A DNA stretch of 5,049 bases from Bacteroidota bacterium (GTDB taxonomy: Bacteria > Bacteroidota > Bacteroidia > AKYH767-A > JABDAW01). The stretch lies in NCBI GenBank assembly GCA_023251595.1, contig JAHEYM010000325.1, forward strand, positions 1 to 5,049. The letters are read 5' to 3'. Positions within the stretch are counted from its first letter, which is position 1; each line of letters starts with the position of its first letter. The position numbers were made by a program, and so were the translations under genes. This document shows, one piece after another, positions 1 to 5,049 of this stretch. Under the pieces are notes generated by a model. The model ran no database searches and was not told the DNA's origin. It worked only from the letters and a program-made list of their open reading frames with translations.

Positions 1-3000
1 CGTATTTCGTAACACTCACCCAATATTGACCTGGTTTTGTAGTTGCCAAAGTATAAGAAGTATCTCCGGTTGACCATAAATATTTCGCATCTCTTTCGCC
101 GGCATTTATATATGCTGTTTGTCCATCACAAAGATTTACTTCACCACCCGCCGCTGCAACAACTATCGCGTTGAGGTATACTTCATCATAAGCACTGCAC
201 CCGAGTTTTGTTACTGTAACACCGTAAGAACCTTCCGATGTAATTGTAATACTCTGTGTAGTTTCACTGGTAGTCCAACTATAGGTCGCGCCGGGATTTC
301 CTGCATTCAACTGTTCCGAGAAGGATGCACCCGAACAATAGAACGTATCCGGACCAAGATTTACGACAGGTGTTGGATTAAATGTAACAACGATACTATC
401 GCGTTGCGAACAATTTCCATTCGATATCATGACCCAATACGTTGCACCACTTGTAACATTAATTGAAGATGAAGTTGCACCGGTTGACCATTGATAATTT
501 ACACCGACCGCAGCTGCATCGAGTATCAACGTCTGACCCTGACAGAGTGTAGTATCAGAACCCAAATTCGGAGGCACCATTAAATCGATTGTAATACTAT
601 CCGTGTCTGAACAAAATGTATTATCGACAATTACCCAATAAGTTCCGGTTGCAGTTGCAGTAAATGTTTGATTTGTTGATCCGTCATTCCATAAGAAAAT
701 TGCACCGGGATTATTTCCGGCATTTAATAGTACATTTGGAACACCACAGACTGTCGTATCATTTCCGAGGTTCAAACTAACCGGTGGGACAACATTTATA
801 GGGAAATAAAATGTGTCAGCGAAATTACAACTCGCACTATCGAGTGCAATTAACATCACATTATAAGTACCCACATTATTAAAAGTATGTATCGGGTTGG
901 AATTTGTATCGATAGGTGTTGCATCACCAAAATCCCAAACATAATTCGCGGCATTCACACTTTGATTTGTGAAATGAACCGTGAATGGTGCGCATCCTGT
1001 ATCCTGCGGAGAAGCAGCCGCTTGCGCAACGAGACTCAGTGTCTGAAAATCGAATTTAAATACTGCTAAATTACAATTGGAACTTTGGTTTGTAGTTGAC
1101 CAAACACCTGGTGTCGTTGGAAAATTTGTATTCCCCCCACAACTGGCACACACCGCCTGATATACAATTCCGTTTTTATCAAAACGACTCGTACCTCCGT
1201 CCACATGTTCTTCACTCCAGGCACCCGAGCCCATGAATGTGGCATACCATAATGAGAGCGCATCTTTCTTCAACACGAATAAATAAAAATCACAACCATC
1301 TGTTGTCGATTGAAATGCATTTGGTGTGACGGGAAGTCCGTTTGTCGTAGTAATTTGACCGGAAATCGCGATACAAGTCCCACCCCAACCGGCTGTATAT
1401 ATATTCCCGCAGGTATCAACAAGAAATGCTGTGGGTGAAATATTTGGCGTTCCGATTCCTGAACCAAATACCAATGACCAATAAGTTGTTGATAAAGACG
1501 GATCCATTTTATGAATAAATTGCCCACTATTCGGATTTTGATATACACCGGCAGTTACAGGATAGGCTCCGGAGGTTTGACCAAATATATATACATCAAA
1601 ATATTTATCAAGACGAATAAAATAACTCTGATCATATTGAGAAGTTCCAATAAATGTGGAAGCCATCAACGTTGCACCATTTGCCTGAAGAAGCGAAACA
1701 AATCCATCGGCACTCCCACCTTGAAATGAAGTATGAAGTGTTCCTGGTGTTGCAGGAAAACTCGGACTCGAAGTACCACCTGTTACATATACGGCATTTC
1801 CGGGAGCGAGTGTTAGAGAATTTGCAGCGTCTATACTATTTCCACCAAGATATGTACACCAAACCATACTGGTTAACGTGCTATTCATTTTAAATACAAC
1901 CCCATCCTGCGAACCACCGCCATAAGCAGTCTGATAAGCACCGGGAGTAACAGGAAAATTGTTGGATGAGGTACATGATGCTACATATATATCTCCGGCA
2001 TTGTCATTAATAATTTCACCACGGGCATCATCACCATAATTAAATTTCAAACCTGTGAGCAGAGTGAATTGTGCACTTCCATTTACGGCATCATCACCCG
2101 AACCGCCCACATAGGTAGAACCAATCAGTGCAGTCCCGCCGGCATTGAGTTTCGATACACAAATATCTGCGCTTCCATTTGCTGTCGGATCATAACAACC
2201 GGGTGTTACAGGGAAATTAGAAGAATAAGTTCGACCGAAAATAAATAAATCGCCATTATTATCTACGACGAGACTATGCGGTTGATCATTATTATTTCCA
2301 CCTAAATATGTAGAATATATTAGTGAGGTACCATTTGGATTAAATTTAGAAATAGCGATATCCATCGGGTAACCACCACCTCCTATTCCACCCCCACCAA
2401 ACGTTGTCTGGAATGCACCGACGGTCGTAGGATATCCTAAAGAAGCTGCGATTCCACCTGTATAAATATTACCGGCATTGTCGTAAGTTGCCGTGTATCC
2501 CCAATTGTCGGCTGAAGAACCTGTGTAGGTAGAACAAACTAAAATCGGATCGATAATGAGTGGCAGTGAATGATCGTAACCATCAGGAAAAATAAAGGAT
2601 ACGATGTTATCGGTCAATGCAAACTCGCATTTAACAAATTTTCTGCCGCCAGGTGTTTCTTGCCATGCTACAGGTTTTTCTTCACCCAAATCCATTACAG
2701 AAGTAGCGATTACAAGATGACCTTTATTCAACGAGAGTTTATCGGCGCCTGTGAATTTCATTTTTATTGCATCGGCATCTCCACCGGGATTTACAATAAA
2801 ATCATATTTCAGATTGGCAGTGGTAGAATGAACCTGAAGATCGATATTATTCAATATATTTTTATAAAATACTTCTTCAAATACCCGAACATTGCTCGCC
2901 CATTTCGAGGCATCATTTCCAAGAAAATAATTTTTGTAATCTGTTCCGGGAACATTTCCTGTTACAACTGTATTAAAATTTGCACCAAGAATCTCTTCTT

Positions 3001-3292
3001 TTAACGCATGAAAATGCAGTGTAAAACTACCATCCGGATTTGCTTTATATTTTGTTGAAGGATGATGCATTGCATCAAATTCATCGGGATTATAAATTAA
3101 ATAGGTGAAAGCGTTTTTCTCGAGATAGAATTTACAACCTTGCAGACTTGCACGAAAAAGAATTTTAGAATCCCATTGATTTTTGTTTTCTTCGAACCGT
3201 AAACGGGGAACCTCAGCAGACAAATGTTGGAAGACACCCATCCACATAAATAGCAAAATAATCAGTACTTTTGAGGGAATCCCTTGATTCAT
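1..3292 (-). CDS. Large secreted DUF7948/SBBP beta-propeller/PKD/Ig-like repeat protein (C-terminus off window)
   Basis: This is one frame of 1,097 codons with no stop, open at the left edge, so the protein is longer than seen. The ATG at 3292 is chosen because it directly begins a signal peptide: Lys8, a hydrophobic core at residues 9-21, and a likely cleavage after Leu-Ser-Ala (24-26). Residues about 32-250 resemble the DUF7948 N-terminal domain (opening RFEENKNQW, ending IIDPILV). Residues about 252-745 carry seven SBBP-type motifs of the FPVTPGAYQ kind. Residues about 759-838 are a PKD domain with WDFGD at 786-790. From 840 onward come Ig-like repeats of about 69 residues. Known proteins of this build in Bacteroidota are exported by the type IX system and usually end in a sorting or gliding-motility-associated C-terminal domain; that part is not visible here. 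The likely location is the cell surface or the medium, with an adhesion or glycan/protein-binding role (inference). No catalytic motif was recognised. It diverges from the NTP pyrophosphohydrolase gene. Confidence 0.93.
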   Translation of the reverse strand, partial: MNQGIPSKVLIILLFMWMGVFQHLSAEVPRLRFEENKNQWDSKILFRASLQGCKFYLEKNAFTYLIYNPDEFDAMHHPSTKYKANPDGSFTLHFHALKEEILGANFNTVVTGNVPGTDYKNYFLGNDASKWASNVRVFEEVFYKNILNNIDLQVHSTTANLKYDFIVNPGGDADAIKMKFTGADKLSLNKGHLVIATSVMDLGEEKPVAWQETPGGRKFVKCEFALTDNIVSFIFPDGYDHSLPLIIDPILVCSTYTGSSADNWGYTATYDNAGNIYTGGIAASLGYPTTVGAFQTTFGGGGIGGGGYPMDIAISKFNPNGTSLIYSTYLGGNNNDQPHSLVVDNNGDLFIFGRTYSSNFPVTPGCYDPTANGSADICVSKLNAGGTALIGSTYVGGSGDDAVNGSAQFTLLTGLKFNYGDDARGEIINDNAGDIYVASCTSSNNFPVTPGAYQTAYGGGSQDGVVFKMNSTLTSMVWCTYLGGNSIDAANSLTLAPGNAVYVTGGTSSPSFPATPGTLHTSFQGGSADGFVSLLQANGATLMASTFIGTSQYDQSYFIRLDKYFDVYIFGQTSGAYPVTAGVYQNPNSGQFIHKMDPSLSTTYWSLVFGSGIGTPNISPTAFLVDTCGNIYTAGWGGTCIAISGQITTTNGLPVTPNAFQSTTDGCDFYLFVLKKDALSLWYATFMGSGAWSEEHVDGGTSRFDKNGIVYQAVCASCGGNTNFPTTPGVWSTTNQSSNCNLAVFKFDFQTLSLVAQAAASPQDTGCAPFTVHFTNQSVNAANYVWDFGDATPIDTNSNPIHTFNNVGTYNVMLIALDSASCNFADTFYFPINVVPPVSLNLGNDTTVCGVPNVLLNAGNNPGAIFLWNDGSTNQTFTATATGTYWVIVDNTFCSDTDSITIDLMVPPNLGSDTTLCQGQTLILDAAAVGVNYQWSTGATSSSINVTSGATYWVMISNGNCSQRDSIVVTFNPTPVVNLGPDTFYCSGASFSEQLNAGNPGATYSWTTSETTQSITITSEGSYGVTVTKLGCSAYDEVYLNAIVVAAAGGEVNLCDGQTAYINAGERDAKYLWSTGDTSYTLATTKPGQYWVSVTKY
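2..775 (-). repeat. Array of four Ig-like repeats (fourth cut by window edge)
   Basis: This encodes residues 840-1097 as tandem units of about 69 residues, with the pattern NLGxDTxxC, then LNAGxxGAxYxWSTGxT, then ITVTxxGxYWVxV, then Cys. Units start near residues 840, 908, 977 and about 1046. Each complete unit has one Cys near its start and one near its end (849/894, 917/961, 986/1032), 44-46 residues apart, consistent with one disulfide per domain after export. The fourth unit has Cys1055 and W1073 and stops at the window edge, so the true copy number is unknown. The units are diverged at DNA level rather than recent duplicates. Such arrays usually act as stalks before a C-terminal sorting domain. 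Confidence 0.85.
779..1018 (-). other. PKD domain of the large secreted protein
   Basis: This encodes residues about 759-838. It shows the PKD landmarks in order: ASPQDTGCAPFTVHFTNQS, then YVWDFGD at 784-790, then HTFNNVGTYNV, ending in a valine- and proline-rich linker. PKD domains are Ig-like beta sandwiches that act as spacers or binding modules in extracellular proteins. Here the domain sits between the propeller and the Ig-like array, as expected for a rigid linker. Confidence 0.88.
1058..2539 (-). other. SBBP-type beta-propeller region, seven motif copies
   Basis: This encodes residues about 252-745 of the large secreted protein. The blade signature (aromatic or Leu)-P-x-T-x-x-x-aromatic recurs seven times, beginning at residues 287 (YPTTVGAFQ), 360 (FPVTPGCYD), 446 (FPVTPGAYQ), 512 (FPATPGTLH), 577 (YPVTAGVYQ), 653 (LPVTPNAFQ) and 724 (FPTTPGVWS). 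Spacings are 73, 86, 66, 65, 76 and 71 residues. Companion strands such as STYLGG and GNIYTGG are also repeated. Seven copies fit a seven-bladed propeller, though that fold is inferred. The last two blades (EEHVDGGTSRFDKNGIVYQ, then CASCGG) form a stretch I recognise as common to many Bacteroidota PKD/gliding-associated surface proteins. Blade 1 contains a glycine-rich loop, FGGGGIGGGGYP. Confidence 0.8.
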
Positions 3293-3332
3293 GGGAAGTT
3301 CTGATTTGGGTATTAAATTGGTTTTCAAACGA

Positions 3333-3340
3333 TAAAGGTA
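3333..3340 (-). promoter_or_regulatory. Candidate -7 element for the large secreted-protein gene
   Basis: The minus strand reads TACCTTTA, one mismatch from the Bacteroidota consensus TAnnTTTG, and lies 40 bp upstream of the ATG at 3292. A TTG lies 22 bp further upstream (3363-3365), slightly longer than the usual -33 spacing and already inside the neighbouring coding region. This is a plausible but imperfect promoter. No Shine-Dalgarno sequence is evident before the ATG, which is normal in this phylum. Confidence 0.35.
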
Positions 3341-3356
3341 CAAAAAAGTAATCAAA

Positions 3357-3752
3357 ATGGCGCAATTAAGCGATACTATCGATAAAGTGAAAGAGTTTCA
3401 CCGAATCTTCGGTCTCCCCTACCACGAAGCTCCGGAAGCAGCCCTCCCGGAAAGTGTTTACATGCTGAGACATAGACTCATGGCGGAAGAGAATGACGAA
3501 TATCTTGAAGCATGCAAGAATGCGGATCTGACCGAAATCGCAGACGCTTTGGGCGATAAACTCTACATTTTATGCGGAACGATTGTCTCTCACGGGCTTC
3601 AACATAAGATCGAAGAGGTCTTTAATGAGATTCATCGAAGCAACCTTTCAAAACTGGATGAAAACGATCAACCACTGTACAGAGAAGACGGCAAAATCAT
3701 GAAAAGCAATCGTTATTTCAAACCGAATATTCGAACCATTTTAGATAAATAA
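3357..3752 (+). CDS. MazG-like/PRA-PH family NTP pyrophosphohydrolase
   Basis: This 131-residue protein belongs to the all-alpha NTP pyrophosphatase superfamily (MazG / phosphoribosyl-ATP pyrophosphohydrolase-like). These enzymes hydrolyse nucleoside triphosphates to monophosphate and pyrophosphate using Mg2+ held by acidic residues. The metal-binding signature is present: E44, E45 and E48 in AEENDEYLEA, then E60, D63 and D67 in TEIADALGDKLY. A C-terminal signature, EIHRSNLSKLDEND (91-104) then YREDGKIMKSNRYFKPNI, is one I associate with stand-alone members in bacteria and phages. The true substrate (a damaged or non-canonical nucleotide, dUTP, or another) cannot be read from sequence, and a HisE role is not supported because no his genes are nearby. 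The ATG at 3357 fits the family N-terminus, where helix 1 starts at about residue 4. The gene ends in two tandem TAA stops. It lies divergent to the large surface protein and convergent with the DUF721 gene, so it is probably monocistronic. Confidence 0.9.
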   Translation: MAQLSDTIDKVKEFHRIFGLPYHEAPEAALPESVYMLRHRLMAEENDEYLEACKNADLTEIADALGDKLYILCGTIVSHGLQHKIEEVFNEIHRSNLSKLDENDQPLYREDGKIMKSNRYFKPNIRTILDK

Positions 3753-3760
3753 TAACTGCC

Positions 3761-3784
3761 CGCAAAGTCGCAAAGCCGCAAAGA
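3761..3784. repeat. Three tandem copies of the 8-mer CGCAAAGN
   Basis: The units CGCAAAGT, CGCAAAGC and CGCAAAGA lie head to tail in the short convergent spacer, 8 bp after the upstream stop codon. The period and the 7-base core are exact and only the eighth base varies. From memory, similar CGCAAAG runs recur in intergenic DNA of many Bacteroidota genomes, which suggests a dispersed repeat rather than a gene-specific site. No function is known to me. Confidence 0.7.
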
Positions 3785-3813
3785 GACTAGTGGTTTACAC
3801 TAAAATGAAAAAA

Positions 3814-4104
3814 CTATAGTAAAACAATTTCATTAATTACCTGATCCCCAACCTCATCGTTCAGCATTTTGATGATGTTGGCTTTTGAAAAGTGCATCTC
3901 TGACTTGAGGGGTGCGGAGTTGATCTTTACAAACAAAGTTTTGTTGCGTACGAAAAGCTCGGAAGTACGATTGGCAATAACCTTCCCCATAACTTTCTCC
4001 CATGATTCGGCAATTCTCACTTCGCCTAACTTGGCTTTCAGCTTATAGGTAGACACCAACTCACCGATGACTTCCTTCAGAGATTTTTCATTCGAGTTAC
4101 GCAT
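3814..4104 (-). CDS. DUF721/DciA-family protein
   Basis: This 96-residue protein has the full DUF721 pattern: an N-terminal helix (SLKEVIGELVSTYKL), the conserved Trp35 in ESWEKVMGKVIANRT, a strand pair LFVRNKTLFVKINSAPLKSEM, then a helix with IIKMLNDEVG and the terminal INEIVLL. DUF721 includes DciA, the KH-like protein that helps load or operate the replicative DnaB helicase in many bacteria. Short Bacteroidota members like this one consist of little more than the domain, so the same role is likely but not proven. The ATG at 4104 is preferred. The frame extends to a TTG at 4125, but that TTG lies inside an exact TATATTTG promoter element and would add only seven poorly conserved residues. 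The gene is often near recF in other genomes; recF is not in this window. It runs divergently from the DUF4412-like gene. Confidence 0.9.
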   Translation of the reverse strand: MRNSNEKSLKEVIGELVSTYKLKAKLGEVRIAESWEKVMGKVIANRTSELFVRNKTLFVKINSAPLKSEMHFSKANIIKMLNDEVGDQVINEIVLL

Positions 4105-4122
4105 CTTTGACCGATTAGCCCC

Positions 4123-4130
4123 CAAATATA
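4123..4130 (-). promoter_or_regulatory. -7 promoter element of the DUF721 gene
   Basis: The minus strand reads TATATTTG, an exact match to TAnnTTTG, with its 3' edge 18 bp upstream of the chosen ATG at 4104. Transcription would start only some ten bases before the start codon, giving a very short leader. No TTG was found at the expected -33 spacing, so the assignment rests on the -7 match and position. This element is what argues against the TTG start at 4125. Confidence 0.55.
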
Positions 4131-4153
4131 GACCTTTCCAAACTAACTTTTAC

Positions 4154-4161
4154 TACTTTTG
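4154..4161 (+). promoter_or_regulatory. -7 promoter element of the DUF4412-like gene
   Basis: The sequence TACTTTTG is an exact match to TAnnTTTG and ends 22 bp before the ATG at 4184, leaving a leader of roughly 15 bases. It lies back to back with the DUF721 -7 element, with 23 bp between them, so the two polymerase footprints would overlap. No clear -33 TTG is present. Confidence 0.55.
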
Positions 4162-4183
4162 CAATCTAAATTCAAAAAACAAG

Positions 4184-4852
4184 ATGAAACTTAAAAAAAT
4201 CGCGATCCTCGCCACCCTTGCATTGGGACTTATTTATTCAACAAGTTTTGCTCAACTTGCTGAAGGGAAAATTGTATATGAACTTAATTTTCCGGGAATG
4301 GAAGATAATCCGCAGATGGCAGCCATGATGCCTACTGAAATGACATTGACCCTGAAAAATAATCAGTATCGGATGGATATGCCATCACAAATGGTTTCGA
4401 CTATTGTGATTGGTGACAGTAAGACAAAAGCTTCGACGAGATTAATGGAGATGATGGGTCGTAAAACCATGATCAAATCAAATGAAGCAGACGATGCAAA
4501 AGAAATTGCAGCAATGCCTAAAAGCTCTATGAAACTTCTCGACGGTACAAAAACGATCTGCGGTTATACCTGCAAAAAAGCGGAGATCACAGTTGAAGGT
4601 CAAACAGATAAAATTACAGTTTGGTACACTCCCGATATAACATATTCCAATAGCGGGGCCGCCAGAGCTATGTTCAAAGGAATTGAAGGATTTCTGATGG
4701 ATTACAGCATGATTCAAAAAGGGATCACAATTCATTTCGTTGCAAAAAGTGTAAAAGCTGAAAAGGTGGACGATTCAGTTTTCATATTACCGACAGGTTA
4801 TACTGAAATGACACAGGAACAAATGATGAAATCGATGGGCGGAATGCACTAA
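4184..4852 (+). CDS. Exported methionine-rich DUF4412-like protein
   Basis: This 222-residue protein begins with a clear signal peptide: Lys2, Lys4 and Lys5, a hydrophobic stretch (6-18), and a likely cut after Ser-Phe-Ala (21-23), leaving Gln24. There is no lipobox Cys, so the product should be periplasmic or secreted. The mature part starts AEGKIVYELNFPGM and ends VFILPTGYTEM, a layout typical of DUF4412 and related GLPGLI-type beta-rich proteins of Bacteroidota, whose function is unknown. C126 and C130 in ICGYTCKK are the only cysteines and could form a disulfide. About 11% of mature residues are Met (22 of 199), clustered in AAMMPTEM, MDMPSQM, LMEMMGRKTM and the tail MMKSMGGMH, an unusual composition. 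The frame stays open upstream to 4067, but that extension runs antisense through the DUF721 start and lacks a promoter; the ATG at 4184 sits right before the signal peptide and downstream of a -7 element. The gene is monocistronic, with its own terminator. Confidence 0.85.
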   Translation: MKLKKIAILATLALGLIYSTSFAQLAEGKIVYELNFPGMEDNPQMAAMMPTEMTLTLKNNQYRMDMPSQMVSTIVIGDSKTKASTRLMEMMGRKTMIKSNEADDAKEIAAMPKSSMKLLDGTKTICGYTCKKAEITVEGQTDKITVWYTPDITYSNSGAARAMFKGIEGFLMDYSMIQKGITIHFVAKSVKAEKVDDSVFILPTGYTEMTQEQMMKSMGGMH

Positions 4853-4873
4853 GGTTCACTTTATATAATTCTG

Positions 4874-4906
4874 AAAACCGCGCCGGATTCGGGGCGGTTT
4901 TTTTTT
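4874..4906 (+). terminator. Rho-independent terminator after the DUF4412-like gene
   Basis: AAAACCGC (4874-4881) pairs with GCGGTTTT (4894-4901). The stem continues past one G-G mismatch with CC/GG, closing a GGATTC loop. A run of nine T follows the GC part of the stem (4898-4906). It begins 21 bp after the stop codon and has the A-rich 5' arm seen in bidirectional terminators. Confidence 0.9.
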
Positions 4907-5049
4907 GACACACCCCTAACACTCCTAACCCCTCTCGAGAGTTATACCGTTAATATCCTAATGTTTTGCAAACATTTTTATATGTTTGCAGCCGGTGCAT
5001 AAAGATGATCCCGTACTTGCTGGAATTCTTCCACTTGGGACTCTGAGTG
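4907..5049. other. Unassigned right-edge region
   Basis: After the terminator this stretch has no recognisable gene. Positions 4991-5049 are less AT-rich than the bases just before, which hints at coding DNA running past the edge. All three minus frames are open from 5049 inward, ending at stops at 4978, 4958 and 4950, and one plus frame is open to the edge from about 4962. The fragments are too short (about 23-32 residues) to choose between. A partial gene on either strand is possible. Confidence 0.3.
4961..4990. promoter_or_regulatory. Inverted repeat ATGTTTGCA cluster with overlapping -7-like element
   Basis: TGCAAACAT (4967-4975) and ATGTTTGCA (4982-4990) form a perfect 9-bp inverted repeat around the 6-base spacer TTTTAT. 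The left arm is also half of a second small palindrome, ATGTTT-TGC-AAACAT (4961-4975). TATGTTTG at 4981-4988 on the plus strand matches TAnnTTTG exactly and overlaps the right arm. An operator overlapping a promoter for a gene starting beyond the window would look like this, but no downstream gene is visible. There is no T run on either side that would make a terminator. Confidence 0.3.

Noticed and set aside
119..466. Plus-strand open frame of 115 codons, and similar short frames at 887-1069, 1066-1263, 1270-1548, 1511-1729 and 1654-1893
   Set aside because: All lie inside the uninterrupted minus-strand frame of the large secreted protein, have odd composition (for example many Cys, Arg and Ile) and no recognisable domain.
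2570..3004. Plus-strand open frame of 144 codons
   Set aside because: It is antisense to the DUF7948-like N-terminal domain, is rich in Phe, Ile and Cys with no motif, and has no promoter; it is a shadow of the real gene.
3761..3784. Possible CRISPR or minisatellite
   Set aside because: The repeats are 8 bp and directly abutting, with no spacers and only three copies; they do not resemble a CRISPR array.
3788..3802. Small hairpin TAGTG-GTTTA-CACTA between the convergent genes
   Set aside because: The stem is only 5 bp and AT-rich with no proper T run on the correct side, so it is not a credible terminator.
4067..4183. Extended start for the DUF4412-like gene
   Set aside because: The extra 39 residues would precede a textbook signal peptide and would cross the DUF721 gene start and both -7 elements.
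4478..4735. Minus-strand open frame of 85 codons
   Set aside because: It is antisense to the DUF4412-like gene, is Cys/Phe-rich and has no known motif.
4932..4941. Ten-base palindrome CTCTCGAGAG
   Set aside because: It is a single short perfect palindrome with no repeats or promoter context; chance occurrence is plausible.
5005..5046. Plus-strand 13-codon micro-ORF starting MIPYLLEFF
   Set aside because: It is too short to judge, with no ribosome-binding evidence and competing open frames on both strands.

Overview
The window most likely comes from a member of the Bacteroidota. The evidence is a very large secreted protein built from a DUF7948-like N-terminal domain, SBBP-type beta-propeller repeats, a PKD domain and Ig-like repeats (an architecture typical of type IX secretion cargo), plus -7 promoter elements of the TAnnTTTG kind, a short DUF721/DciA-family protein, a DUF4412-like exported protein, and no clear Shine-Dalgarno sequences. 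Base composition is moderately AT-rich. The genus cannot be fixed from the sequence.

Layout. Positions 1-3292 (minus strand) hold one uninterrupted reading frame of 1,097 codons that runs off the left edge, so the C-terminus is missing. A 64-bp divergent spacer with a candidate minus-strand -7 element separates it from a plus-strand MazG-like all-alpha NTP pyrophosphohydrolase (3357-3752). A 61-bp convergent spacer carrying three tandem copies of CGCAAAGN follows. Next is a minus-strand DUF721/DciA-family gene (3814-4104), which diverges from a plus-strand gene for a methionine-rich exported DUF4412-like protein (4184-4852). The 79-bp spacer between these two carries two exact TAnnTTTG elements pointing in opposite directions. 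A clear Rho-independent terminator (4874-4906) closes the exported-protein gene. The last 143 bp hold an inverted repeat around ATGTTTGCA with an overlapping -7-like element, and no reading frame that can be assigned.

The four genes do not form an obvious pathway: strands alternate and each looks separately transcribed. They are one surface or secreted adhesin-like protein, one nucleotide-pool or house-cleaning enzyme, one replication-associated protein and one periplasmic or secreted protein of unknown role. I see no convincing new multi-gene system. The points most worth a second look are the seven-motif propeller with its Cys-paired Ig-like array, the unusually Met-rich exported protein, the paired divergent promoters and the tandem CGCAAAGN repeat.
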